In this document: positions 1 to 11,513 of the stretch, one piece after another
How positions within the stretch are numbered: position 1 is the first letter of the stretch
How the letters are laid out: the number at the start of each line of letters is the position of its first letter
NCBI RefSeq assembly: GCF_042453785.1
Contig: NC_091662.1
Coordinates: forward strand, 67,001-131,000
Direction of reading: 5' to 3'
Source of the DNA: Malus domestica
Lineage: Eukaryota > Streptophyta > Magnoliopsida > Rosales > Rosaceae
DNA: 64,000 nt
Translations under genes and position numbers: made by a program
Notes under the pieces: generated by a model
Databases searched by the model: none
The model's input: the letters and a program-made list of their open reading frames with translations, nothing else
Told to the model about the DNA's origin: nothing

Positions 1-461
1 AGTATCCACTATCCAATGTGGCACATTCAATTCAATTTCATTTTATTTGGATTCATAATGATGAACTCAACTCGCAACTACTATCAATGCATACATACAA
101 ACAAATAGACAAGCATGCCCGTAAAATAGGAGTCGGAATGTATCAAGAGGGTGGGTAATCCAGAAAACTTACAGGCTTACAAATTTCAATAGCAAATAGA
201 AAAGTACTGGGGAAAATAATTGACCATCATCTTGTATCATAAGGGTAATCCAGAAAACTTACAAGTAACCAAAACCTGACCACAATGTTTCTCATATAAT
301 ACAAGCATTGTAATCTAATCTTAATGGTTGGATAGAACATTTTCGTAAGTGAAGGAGACCGCAATATGAATAACAATACAAGGGCTCTACTCTAACCCTT
401 GTGCACCGACTTGTACAAATGGTCGTTTAGATTTGCAAGTAAAGATGGTCCACAAATTCTG
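1..461. other. 3' flank of the BBR gene
   Basis: This AT-rich stretch lies downstream of the stop codon of the minus-strand RING ligase and probably holds its 3' UTR. I see no coding sequence. A short direct repeat (GGGTAATCCAGAAAACTTAC) occurs near 153 and 243. Nothing else is recognised. Confidence 0.5.
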
Positions 462-3400
462 CTAGCTGTTTCCAGATGTGGAAACTTCAGCGCTGCAAAC
501 AGGGCAGATCTGCAGTAACATAGCAAGTGAATGTCCGTTTTGTTTTTTGTCTCTATCCACAAGCACACATGCAAACACAATTTCAACATGGCTACTCTAA
601 TAAGAAATCACCAATGCCTCAACTAAAAGCAAAAAAATTATGGAAAATTTCAATGTACAACCAAAAACCGTGAATACAACATCATACAAATTTTGACCAT
701 CGCCACACCTACTGCCATATGCATATCAATATCACAATATTTTAACTGGTTCAAGTTTTGATGTCAGAGCAAGTGACAAAAGAACATGATAAATAATAAT
801 TTTATTTTGGAAAGAATGAAGAAATTATATACTACATGAACAGATTATAACAGAGTAAGCAACATTGAATTGCCAGTGAAAAGAAACATGAAATTTCAAA
901 ATCGTACCTTGTTTATTGTCAACCAATTATTTATGCACTCAGAATGATAGGAATGTTTGCAGGATAGTATTGTCAAATTCTCACCATCCTCGAAGTCCAA
1001 CCGACAAATGACACACCTGAAACAGAAGTAAAACTTTGAAATAAACCTCAAACACAACACTCAATAACATAAAACTAAGGAATTTGTTATGTGCTTACGA
1101 CTCATTGCTCCCATTCTGGCTGCTTCCTGTCTTGTAGCTTACTGAAGGCAATGAGGCGATAGTATCAGCTGAGAGCCCTCTGTTCTCAGTTCCAACAACT
1201 TCGCCCAATGCAAGTAACTCCTGATATAGTTATATAAAAGTCATGGAACCAAGCCAAAAGGTAAATGCACTACTGGAAGCATTAGAATTTAGAACCACCT
1301 TACCTCATATGAAAGTTCATCTGGGTCAATCTCCTCCCATGTATCCTACAAACCAAAAGTAGATGAGAAAAAAAGGTTGACGCAGAGGACAGTAAACTGC
1401 TACTGCCTTCTAGAAGAGTCTCAGTTATCATACTAATCTCAGCATACAAGCAACAAATTGTTACCTGAGAGTTACCACCATGTTCCTCTGTGTCCTCTAC
1501 TTCACCTGAAACGAAAATAAGATACCAGAAACATTAAATATTGCATAATTTCAAGGACTTCAAAATGAGATGATATAAAAATACGACAACTCTAAACAGT
1601 CACAAGCACTCACGGTCATTGATCCCAGAAAGTGCCATCAGTCTAGCGGCCATCTCTCTGTCTTCAGCATCTTGCAGGGCTCTTGCATAGGCCTCATCAC
1701 TTGAAAAAACAGCCGGACCATATTCGACACTGGGGTTATCATCCTCTCCAGCATCATCTTGAGCATGCAAATCAAATGCATCTTCATCACTGTCAACCTC
1801 AGTTCCATCATATTGTTCCTCATCAGCATCGTCGTCAAATTCATTGAAATCATTATCATCCTCATGCACATAACTTCCAGCTTCCCAACTTCCATAATCA
1901 CTACCTTCATTGTTCATTCGTAGCATCATGTATGCCCTTTCCTACTCAATAGACAAACAACGGCAATAAGATTACATGAACAACAAGATCAAACAAAACC
2001 TCTCCAAAAACAACCACGACGACTTATAGTTATAGATAAGATTGACAGTGAACAGCATTCACATTAAGATCGAATGATGCAATACCTATAGCTTGATAGA
2101 AAATATCCTTCTTTGAAAATACAAGACTAAAATCCCACTGGGCCAAAAATCTAATAATAAGTCCTTTCTGGTCTAAAATGAAATATCAATAATTGTCTGA
2201 GCCGGTCAATACGAAATAGAAAAATAAACAAATAAGTCAAGCACACAATCTAAGAGTTGATAACCTTTGCCACACCCAAAAAAAGACGGAAAAAAAAAAA
2301 TCAAAGAGTTGATAATAAGCTGCTTCTCTTTTTGAGCAAGTATGAAGCTTTATTGTGAGTATTTATTTGGCCCCTAGCAAAATTACAATATTTTACTATT
2401 TAATGTCTTTTGTATATGATGAGTCTTTTTATATTTATGTAATATCTAATGAAGTATTTTTGCAGTTTTAATGGCCTTTTTGCTATGTTTAGAAGTCATT
2501 AAAAGTCCTATTTGAAGCCTATAAACAAGGCTATTTGTAAGCCAAAAGGAGATTTGAAATCACAATGAAGGATTTGTTGAAGGCTTGGGGAAACTGTTTT
2601 TGCCCTCTTTCTCCTCCACATTCTTCTCCATCTATCTACTTGCTCTAGCTTACAACAACCCTAGATCGTTTCCTGCTCTACACCTCTCTTGATTAACAAA
2701 ATTTCTGCCATCTAAAACACACCACATCCCAAAGCAACATTCACCTTGTATGTCCTGCATCAATTTGGTACCTGAACAACATAACCTCCTTTTCCTTCCA
2801 AATTCTTTTTGTTTAGTCAATTGGAATGGTTATAAATGCAGAACATTGAAGGAGAGTTGAAGCTTTGAGTCAAGATTACAAAAGCCACCATAGCTCACCA
2901 CCTTATATATCCATAGACACAACCTCCTAAACCCAACGACGGGCCTGTTTGAGATTGCTTCTGGAATGTGCTTCCTACATAAGAAGTCCCAAACGAACCC
3001 TACTATTACAACCCCAGAAAATCAGGGTCTTCAAAACGCAGTGTCATGCACACAAGAATTTGGGCACTAGTATGCAAGGGAGTTTAAAGCTACTGATAGA
3101 ACCACTCAGCAATCAAGTTTTGCTAAATCTTGAACCCTTTGATTCTTCAAAAGGAAGAGAGTGTGTACTTTGATGAGATCGGATTGAGAGGAAAGGGCAT
3201 ATATAATCATCGTCAGATATGTAATGCTAAACAATTGAAGTCTATATATATATGTGTGTGTGTGTATTAAAAGTGGAAAGAAGCAGAAACAACAGAAAGG
3301 GTGGTCAAGCAAACCACCCCAAACAGAAATAGGAAAAGAAAAAGACAACTCCAGTGCGCTGAAGAACACCCTAACACAAACTAAAAGGAAGCGGCCTTGC

Positions 3401-4654
3401 AAAATGATTTTGGGTAGATCTAAACAATTGAACTCACACAGAAAAAATATTAAAAACTTTTCAATGAAAAAGATAAGGAAACCATCAAAAGGCTTTCACA
3501 AAGAACCAATCGATTCCCTGCAAACCAAATTCAATCCCAATTTCCTTGACCAGTAGTCTCCTTTAATCTTTGGAACATACTCTAAGAAAAGACTTACAGT
3601 ACTTGGATCTAACGGAAGACGTGACACAGAACTGAGCGCAATGGCGTTATAGGATTCATATAGCCAACCCCACTTAGTGGGAAAAGGCTTTGTCGTTGTT
3701 GTTGTTGTAGTCGTCTCCTTTAATCCCAACTAACTCTTCATCAACCCACTCATTATCTCACTACCCCCACATGATGCTATCAACATCAAAGCCTCTAAGT
3801 TGCCGATTGCAAGGCACATTAGGACGATGCCTTGTGTGCTTTTCAAGCCTGGACCTCACTCTTTTAGTTGAAAGAAATTCATAAGTGACACTTGGGTTAA
3901 TGATGATGTCGGTGGAGGTGCCAGTGGAGATTTAGGTGAGCGGACCTGAAGTGAGTGGTCTGAAATTCAGAAAAAAAATGGTTTCTTCGAACAAAAATTG
4001 AGATAACCAGAATGGTACAAAAACTATAAATTATGTCTTAGGTTGTATTTTACCTTCTAAATATCACATAACAATCTTAAAATTTATAATGGAAACCGAA
4101 ACACAAGTTGTTCATTGAATGGAGATTGATGATCGGAATCAATCCGCAATGGAATTTCCGTTAGTCACTGAGTGAACGAAAGAGGAAACAAAATCGGAGG
4201 GGGTATCAAACAAGTACCGAGATAACATTCTAAGGCCAAGTTCGGTTGCTAAGGAAGAAAAAATGAGTGGAACATGAATCCTTTGTTTGCAACCATAACA
4301 TAACAAATGAAAAAACAAGTAAGAAATCATGTTTGAATTTTCAGACTTGGTCAAATAATAATCAAGCAAAGCAATATGCAACGAGAAATTGAATACCTGT
4401 TCTTGGAGGGTTCGAGCAAGGGCTAGGTCGGCATCGACCTGACTGAGATTACTGAAGGGAGTTCTTGAAGGCAGGGGAACAGGAGGTGAGGAGGAAGGAT
4501 CCACCTCCTGTTCCTGCGAAGGCTCACTATTTACTTCTTCTCCTCGTTCTTCGCATTCATTCAAACAAGGGTTTTGTTCTTGTTCGCTGACGTTCTTATT
4601 GTTGTTGGATTTGAGTCCGCCGGCAGACCCCAATTTGACGTCATCATTCTCCAT
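462..4654 (-). CDS. BBR: E3 ubiquitin ligase BIG BROTHER-related (RING-H2), 7 exons
   Basis: Exons read on the minus strand: 4654-4397, 1941-1614, 1505-1465, 1345-1304, 1220-1099, 1016-908 and 509-462. All junctions are GT-AG with compatible phases, giving 315 residues. The N-terminal half is acidic and Glu/Asp-rich with no fold I recognise. The conserved block ELLALGEVVGTENRGLS follows, then a C-terminal RING-H2 finger at about residues 265-305 (CVIC...CKHSYHSEC...CPVC), so all eight zinc ligands are present. The short tail SAEVSTSGNS and overall order match Arabidopsis BIG BROTHER-related, which is slightly longer. BIG BROTHER-type ligases transfer ubiquitin to substrates; BB itself limits organ size, and the same role here is inference. 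Intron 1 is 2.45 kb and contains a SINE-like insertion. The reading frame looks intact, so the gene is probably functional. Confidence 0.93.
3569..3712 (+). mobile_element. SINE-like retroposon with (GTT)n tail in BBR intron 1
   Basis: A 144 bp unit ends in a GTT/TTG trinucleotide run after the motif CCCCACTTAGTGGGAAAAGG. It is flanked by 13 bp perfect direct repeats, GTCTCCTTTAATC, at 3556-3568 and 3713-3725, as expected for a target-site duplication. The tail and 3' motif are the kind seen at the ends of plant SINEs; assignment to a named family is not certain. The 5' part has no clear A and B boxes, so it may be truncated. It lies antisense to the host gene, inside intron 1. Confidence 0.7.
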
Positions 4655-4922
4655 GGATTATGGACTGTGGAGAGAGAACCCAAATAAATTGGAATTAATT
4701 GGACAGAGATCGAAATTGATTAAGAGGGGGAAAGAGAGGAGAGGGAGATCAATCACAGAATATTTCAAGAATGTCAAATAGCCGGATCCGGGTACTAATC
4801 GAGGTCAATGGGTCGTGGATGTTGAAGGGTGTAAAAAAGTCCAAACAAAAGTTTAAATAAAAAACTAATGAAAATGACTTTATTATTGTGAATTAAATAA
4901 TGGTTTGTTGCTGTCATATTTA

Positions 4923-6451
4923 GGAGGGTGTATTTAATTGGGATTTTGAGGAATTTTAATTCTTTTAATGAATTTAGAGTATTTAATCAGGATTTTGAGT
5001 GATTCTCTGAAATTCAATGAGTATTCAATCAGGATTTTTAAATAGTTTATTAAAATCTTTATAAATTCAGAAGTATTCAATTATAATTTTAAAGAAGTTT
5101 ATAACATTCCAGGTGTATTCAATTAGAATTTGAATTTAAAGAATTTGGAAAAGTTGAGGAATTTGAAGGAATTTGAGAGATCTTGCATTGTATTTTAAGC
5201 ATCCACAAATCTCATCTCTATCCATGAGATTTCGAGGGAATTGAATCAAAATTTTACATGAAATTTCTACAAATCAGTTAAACTCCATAAAAATCCATAG
5301 ATTTATAAATCCATTAAGGGGGCGTTTGTTTGCCCTCACTAAGTGGGACTGGACTGGACTGGACTAATAGTTAGTCCAGTCTGATGTTTGTTATCATGCG
5401 GGACTAGTCTTAATGAGACTAGCCCGGACTCGCCGCCTACACTAAAGGCTTCACTAAGAGGTCTTAGTTAGACCCCCCAAAAACCACGGGATTGCTAGTC
5501 CCGTCTCCCTATTCTGCAAGCAACGTCGCTCAAACCCGCATGAGCAGCATCAGCCCTCCATCGTCCCATAAACCCAGCGCCCTTTTGGCATCTGGGTCGG
5601 TGATTTGGTGTCTTTTTCCATCTGGGTCGACCTGAACGACGGCAAAAACGGGTCTCATGGTGATCCAGATTCTTCTGCCGACAGCAAGATTGAAAACTTT
5701 AGCATTGGTACAATGACTCTGAGTGATTTTTCTTGACCAACTGTGATTTGCCCAGAAAATACAGGAACCAAATTTGAAGAAAAAAGAAAAAATAAATACA
5801 AAGAGAGCGATGGGAGAGGGGAAATTATACAGAGGTGAAACGAGAGAAACAAAAGGAAGGGGATGGAGACACTGGTAACAAAAAAAAAAGGTGCAAAGAT
5901 GGGGAGAAAAGGGAAATGGGAGGGAGAGGCGGAGGGACAAAAATGGGGAAAAAGGGAAAGGGGCAGAAAACAAAATTTTGAAATATCCATTAAAACCCAT
6001 GAAGGTTTAAGCACAAAATCTAAAATAAAATTGATAAGAGATTGATTAATAATTGAAGAGCAAAGATTGATGAACAATTGGGAGTTACCCGCGAGAGAGA
6101 AGGCTTTGCGAGATGGACTGTTGCTTTGTTTTCTCAGAATGGAATGTCAGTTTGCTTAAGTGGGTTTATGGCAAGATCTTTCCAAAATGAAGAAGAGGAT
6201 TCTAGAAATAAAAAGAAAAAGAAAAAGTAATAATAAAATATTAATTGATATATAGTAAATTAATATAAAATAATATAATATTGTAGTCCTGCTTCTTAGT
6301 CCAACGCTGCACCAAACACTTCACTAAATCAGTCCAGCTTAGTCTAGTCTAAGCCAGTCTAGCTTAGTCCCTGAAGCTAGTCCAGTCCGAGATAGTCTGG
6401 TGCAACAAACACACCCTAAAATCTCTCAAATTCCCAATTGAATACACCCCC
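4923..6451. mobile_element. PIF/Harbinger-type MITE (outer), split by a second element
   Basis: The ends form terminal inverted repeats: GGAGGGTGTATTTAATTGGG on the left and the complement of CCCAATTGAATACACCCCC on the right. Both are bordered by TTA (4920-4922 and 6452-6454), the 3 bp target duplication typical of PIF/Harbinger elements. The outer sequence (4923-5314 and 6420-6451) is AT-rich with internal repeats of the form ATTCAATTAGAATTT. It carries no transposase. A second element of the same superfamily occupies 5318-6416. Confidence 0.75.
5318..6416. mobile_element. PIF/Harbinger-type non-autonomous element (inner) with gene-like interior
   Basis: The left end GGGGGCGTTTGTTTG pairs with the complement of the right end CAACAAACACACCC. 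TAA flanks both sides (5315-5317 and 6417-6419), again a PIF/Harbinger-type duplication. Sub-terminal GGACT/AGTCC repeats are abundant at both ends. The interior (about 5500-6130) is GC-richer and reads like a gene fragment on the minus strand: a splice donor-like site near 6085, a pyrimidine-rich stretch, then a 42-codon open frame from 5658 to a stop at 5530 (starting MRPVFAVVQVDPDGK). No transposase is seen. Capture of host sequence is inference. Confidence 0.7.
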
Positions 6452-6497
6452 TTAGAATAGAAATGTGATTGTTTAAATTCTAATGTATTTAGGGATA

Positions 6498-6708
6498 TGT
6501 TGGAATATTCCTTTTAGTAGATATTATCATATTAGAGTAGTAATCCTATTAGAGTAAGGATTTAACCTATCCTACTAGCATAAATAAAAGCACAATGGGA
6601 TGAAATAACACACACCTCACAATTAAATCTCTCTCTTCTCTCTCTTATTGTCACCGGCCTCCCCCTCTCTATTTCCTTAGAATAGTTTAGTCAATTATGC
6701 CTACAACA
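6498..6708 (+). repeat. Copia-type LTR (5' LTR of a truncated element)
   Basis: The 211 bp unit begins TGTTGGAATATTCC and ends CCTACAACA. It is followed at once by TGTTATCAGCAC, a diverged form of the initiator-Met-tRNA primer-binding site (TGGTATCAGAGC). It contains a TATA-like region and CT-rich runs before the end, as in many short Copia LTRs. No matching 3' LTR is found downstream in this window. Confidence 0.65.
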
Positions 6709-8289
6709 TGTTATCAGCACACTCTTGCCATAAGCTAAGAAACTAAAGGATTGTAGGAGGAGGCTTTCTTCTACAAAATTTAAAGGTTTTTATTTGTTTT
6801 CTGCCAATCAAGTACGCTTAAAATAAAGTAAGATATTTGAAACGTCCACGAAGCATGAAAACATTCATGCATGAACCCCCTGTATTTATATTTTCCTTCT
6901 GATATATATATTGTACATGATTCATATATTTGTCAATATATATATATACACACACACACGTTTCATGCATTAGGCAATTATTATTTTGCTATGTGGAATT
7001 TGTGAGTCAAAGCATATAAATAAATTAGAATCAATTTGGGTTTTTCACAAACCCTAGAAAGTCGAAAAAAAATATGGGAATTATGTGGCATAGATGTGGC
7101 TCGCCGCCGTGCCACCACTGGCACCATCGCCGACCACCGCAGCTGGCCTACAACCCAACCGCTTGGAGCACACCACCAAGACGATGTCGTCTTGACATCT
7201 GGACCATGCAGCAGCCCTTTGGGCTTTGCTGCACCTACACGGACACGCCAGGCCTTCATCCTGGTAGGGTTACAAGGGCCCACAACCTAGCTCAACTCCT
7301 AAGAAGGCCTGCAGCTCTTCTTGGACCCGTCTATGTGTCCCCGGCCCAACCTGCCAGCAGCCTTATGCTGCTGGGCTTTGTCCAGTGCCACATGCTTGCC
7401 TGCAACAAGCTCATGTCGCTTGCTGGGCTTCGCCACCCCTCGGCCCAACTCGTCAACAACCTTTGCGCTGCTGGGCTTGACCTGCCTCGATCCAAAAACC
7501 CGGAAGCTAGCCTTGGTTGGGCCTCCCCACACCAACCTGCAAGCCAACCTTGGGCTGGGCTTGCCCCGTGCCTTGTTTTTTTGTCCAAACCAGCAGCTTT
7601 TACTGCTACGTTCACCCAGACCACACGGCCTAGAGGCCTGCAGCCTTCCCACAGCCTAATGACCTGCAATCGTGCTGCAGGGCCCGTCTCCACATCGCAG
7701 CCAGCCCACTTTTGGCTGGGCTGCGTTATTTTTTGACCCAATGCTAATTTTTGGCACCCCCGTGTTCTAAATGATGCCCAATTTTTTTTTTTTTTGGGTA
7801 CTTTGATTTACGCTAATTAATTCTAATTTAATATCACTTGGTTTATTGCCAACCGAAGCTAATATGATTCGTCTGTGATTTTTTTGCTTCCACGATTGAC
7901 CTCGTTTGGTCCCTATCTATTGAATTAATTAAAAGTGACTAGCAGTCCATTGATCTGATAATTAATCCAAAATTGTTGACATGAATATCACTTTTGGACA
8001 TTAACGATTCAATAATTTATTTTTATACTTTGAACCGTTGACATCCTTTCATTGTCCTGAAGCTCTCACACTTAAGTTTATGAAGCAACTCAAATCAATT
8101 ACACTTCAATCAATATATTGCATTCCGTGTTCTTACAGGAACCTCTCCTTTATAAACTAATCGTTCATAAAACTAAATTGAACCTGTAGTTTCATATTTA
8201 GTGTCTTTGAAACCCGAAGTTTTCATTCAAAACTTACCACATGAAACCTGTAGCTTTCATGCTTAAATTAAACTTATACATGTCTATAT

Positions 8290-9255
8290 AGGGGTGGAAA
8301 AAAATACCGAAAATCCCAAACCATACCGAAACCAAACCGGAAAAAAACCAAACTAAAAATCCGGAAAATTTTGATACCAAAACCAAACCGATCCCGAATT
8401 GTTCGGTATGGGATTTGGTCTCACACTTTAAAATTGTTTGGTATCCCCATCCCGAACCGAACTTTAAACCCTATTGTTATATATATGTTGGAATATGTAT
8501 ATGGCCTATTATTATATTATTAGAATAACTTAAGTGTGGGGATAAGAATCTGATCGTGTGTAGTGTGGCGTTTAAAGTTTTATCAAAGCACATGGGTGTT
8601 GTCTGCTGCTCTCCCTCTCTCAAATTATCTCCATCTGCAATGCAACCCAGAAAGGCGAAGCCACCAAAACATTCCTTCAACTCAATCCAAACCCAAGCCA
8701 ACACATCCCTACTCACTCTCTCTCATTTCTTATCTTTGGCCCTTCACTAAATCTCAAATTCTCTCTCTCTCTATCTCTCCTTCTCAATTTCGAAGCTCAG
8801 CAGCCACCACCCTCTCACAATCTCACTCCGACGAACTATCTCGGCTTCGGCCACCACCACACCTCACGGCTCCATCCCCACCTCCGATTCTCTCCATTAA
8901 TTCTCTATGTAGGGTTTCAAATTAGGGTTTCGAATTGGGGCTTAAGGTTTTGAATTAGGGGCTCGGGTCAGGAGGAGGACGAATTATCTCTTCACTCTGT
9001 CTCTCTATCTCCCATCAATCTTCACTGTCATTTCTCTGATTTCATTTTGGGTTTTTCATGCAGGTTCGAATGTTTTCGATTTCAATCTAGTTGATTTGGA
9101 TTTCAGTGCAAGTTCGGTTTCGGGAAATACCGAAATTTTCTTGGGAATCCCGAAGTTTTGGTTCTAGATTGGTCGTCTTATTTCAGTCCCGAAAATTTTC
9201 AGTTCGGGATTTGCTATGTCATTTTCGATTCGGTATCCCATATGGAACCAGCCCT
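8290..9255. mobile_element. hAT-like non-autonomous element
   Basis: The ends are imperfect inverted repeats: AGGGGTGG...ATACCGAA on the left and TTCGGTATCCC...CCAGCCCT on the right, with many further inverted copies of CCGAA/TTCGG motifs in the sub-terminal regions. The short sequence TCTATA borders both ends and may be the core of an eroded 8 bp target duplication. The middle (about 8600-8960) is C-rich and resembles a host 5' UTR with TCTCTC runs. No transposase reading frame is present. Confidence 0.6.
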
Positions 9256-9338
9256 CTATAGAACTCGAATGTTCTACGATGTATGTCTATGAGTTTCCAT
9301 ATGACTAACCACATTTTTGTACCCTCTGTTTTAGGGAC

Positions 9339-9575
9339 ATGTCAAACTTGAACAAGCTCGATTTCACCGCTCTGGAAGTATTTGGAAGAAACTACCTGAA
9401 GTGGGTTCAAGACGTAAAGCTTCATCTTACCGCAAAGGGTATTAGAGCCATCATCGAGGAACCTATCAACGATGAACCCGTCGACGAAGCTGAGAAAACT
9501 ATTGCTATGATCTTCATTCGAAGACGCATCCATGATGCACTGCAGACCGAGTACCTCGACACGCCCCGATCCTAA
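9339..9575 (+). pseudogene. Copia gag N-terminal fragment
   Basis: The open frame starts MSNLNKLDFTALEVFGRNY and continues with a WVQDVKLHLTAKG segment. This is the start of the UBN2/gag-like polyprotein of plant Copia elements, which normally runs for more than 250 residues before the zinc knuckle. Here it ends after 78 codons, where foreign sequence begins at about 9557. It lies on the same strand as the LTR at 6498. It is a remnant and would not make a working capsid protein. Confidence 0.75.
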
Positions 9576-10030
9576 TGTCCAGTGGATGTCCTTGCGCATA
9601 ACTAGATATCTGGTGGTTTGAGTGGTGATGTCCTTGATTTGAGTATTAGTTCTTCTGGCAGTGGATAGGAACATAACGTTTCAATTTCTGTCTTGTATTG
9701 ATAATCTGATATACATCCTCACTCCTGAAATGGAGTTGTTCAGTGAGAAGTAACAATTCAGAACATCAAATAGATTCTTTTATTTGCAATTCTCTATCAA
9801 TTTCAGAAAACGTCGACTCCTCTGTGCTATCATACAATGCCAAACTTGGGGAGGAACTTTGGGATGCATCATCTCATCTATTCTTAGAGTCACAGCTTGC
9901 TTCCAAGAAAATCTTCACTTCTGTGTAGAATTGTATGTCATAACAAGTTGTACATATAAATGGATGCATCAACTATGAAGGTGATTGGGGTTATCTTGTA
10001 ACCTGTTTACTTTGATGCTTATCTGAGTTT
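9557..10030. other. LTR-family fragment and unassigned sequence
   Basis: Bases 9557-9590 resemble the terminus of the solo LTR at 37652 (both contain GACACGCCC and GATGTCCAG-like words). The rest is not recognised. A possible splice acceptor near 9807 is followed by a short frame ending at 9928 (LGEELWDASSHLFLESQ); it could be the last exon of a decayed gene. The Gypsy-type element at 10031 interrupts this sequence, which resumes after 17672. Confidence 0.35.
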
Positions 10031-10773
10031 TGTGGAGCCAAAAATATTCACAGGGCGACACGTGGATTTTTGGACAAAAATGACAAAAATACCCTTGCAG
10101 TACAACGAGGTTCCTACGCGCAAGCAGCGGGCAACCCTCTTTCAACCAAGACAGAAGTGCCCAAAATAGGTAACAATTCAAAGTCCATCTCATCAAATCC
10201 TTTCTACAAGGTAATTCCCAAACACATTCCTTTTAAATTATGTTAATTGGCTAATTAATGGGTTTATTGCCTAATTAACCCATTAATTGTCAATTAAACC
10301 ATCCATTATATCCAAATAACTACAAAATACATCCAATTCAACCCTAAAACACCACATGGCCGGCTATCCCCATTTCAAAACCTAATCCATCACTTTTTTC
10401 TACCTTTTTCACCATTTCTTCCTTTTTATTACCCAATAAATTCAAAAACCACCAAAACATTCATCTTATGTTTAATAGCCAAATAAATTGGCTAATTAAA
10501 CCTAAATTAAACCTAAAAACCCTAGCCACCTCCTATCCCTATAAATATACTCCCATTCTCACCAAAAAGCTAATTCCAACACTTTGGCAAAAATCCCAAA
10601 ATTCTCTAAACACTCTTTCTCTCTAAATTCTAACTTTGGCATCGGAGGTTCTTCGGCCAAAGCCCCCCCCATTCATCGTGGGCGCGTGAGGCTCTTGGCC
10701 TTAACCTAAGGTGTTAATTGTTTTGTAGGTGCAAAATCGTCCAAGATCGAGGAGGAAGAAATTTGCATCCACA
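10031..10773 (+). repeat. 5' LTR of Gypsy-type element 1
   Basis: The 743 bp LTR begins TGTGGAGCC and ends GCATCCACA. It differs from the 3' LTR by four transitions and a one-base indel in a C run. A TATA-like box (CTATAAATATA) lies near 10539-10549, followed by CT-rich sequence and a GTAGGTGCAA segment before the end. Confidence 0.92.
10539..10549 (+). promoter_or_regulatory. TATA-like box of the 5' LTR
   Basis: CTATAAATATA sits about 230 bp before the LTR end, in the usual place for an LTR core promoter. The 3' LTR carries the same word near 17432, and the second element has TATATATAG at the matching place. Confidence 0.5.
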
Positions 10774-10997
10774 AATTGGTGCTTTCATTGAGAGTTGAAA
10801 TTCATACTCGTAGAAGACTCTCGCACAAAAAGGTTTTTTCTTTATTTTCTAGTCCATTTGAATATTTTTCATACGTTCTTATTATTAGAATTTTTTACTT
10901 GCAAAGGTTCTTTGATAAAACGTATAAGCAAAATATAATGGCTAGAAATTTAGAAAATTCCACAAGTGAAAATTCTAATGTTCAAGAAATGGGATTG

Positions 10998-11405
10998 CGG
11001 AGATCCGTGAGGCTAAATGCGACAATAAGGGGAGCGGCATCATCATCACAAGCTTCCACCATGGGAACCACCGTGGTGGCTACCTCGATAGCCACCCGCG
11101 GCGAGGTCCATGGTGCCTTCACCACGGCCACCATGGGAACCACCGCGGTGGCTACTTCGGTAGCCACTCGTGGCGAGGTCCATGGAGCCTTCACCACGGC
11201 CCGGAGATCCGTGAGGCAAAATGCGACAATAAGGGGAGCGGCATCATCACCACAAGCTTCTACCATGGGAACCACCGTGGTGGCTACCTCGGTAGCCACC
11301 CGCGGCGAGGTCCATGGTGCCTTCACCACGGCCACCATGGGAACCACCGCGGTGGCTACTTCGGTAGCCACTCGTGGCGAGGTCCATGGAGCCTTCACCA
11401 CGGCC
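10998..11405 (+). repeat. Tandem 204 bp repeat in gag, two copies
   Basis: Two copies of a 204 bp (68-codon) unit lie head to tail, starting CGGAGATCCGTGAGG at 10998 and 11202. Each contains two sub-repeats of about 75 bp with ACCATGGGAACCACCG and GCCTTCACCACGGCC. The unit is a multiple of three, so the frame is kept. The second element (23448 on) has only one copy of the equivalent segment. Confidence 0.85.
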
Positions 11406-11513
11406 CGAGCCGTGCCATCCAAGGTTCACGGTACCAAGACCACGATCCAAGCCGTGCCATCCAAGTTTACGTGGACCCAAGCCCAAGCCTCGCATTCACA
11501 TGCACCGCGCATT

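Larger units (their letters stand above)
6498..9556 (+). mobile_element. Truncated Copia-type retrotransposon, split by a hAT-like element
   Basis: The order is LTR (6498-6708), primer site, a long leader, a GC-rich Pro/Ala/Leu-coding-like segment (about 7040-7740) and a gag N-terminus (9339-9556). The GC-rich segment has overlapping open frames on both strands and I do not call a gene in it. The hAT-like element 8290-9255 lies between leader and gag. The element stops inside gag, where a fragment resembling the end of the large LTR family at 37652 begins. Protease, integrase, RT and the 3' LTR are absent. Confidence 0.6.

Noticed and set aside
7074-7736. Long open frames on both strands in GC-rich DNA (up to 220 codons)
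   Set aside because: The frames overlap on both strands, have no recognisable domain and lie in the leader of a Copia remnant. High GC content alone gives such open frames.
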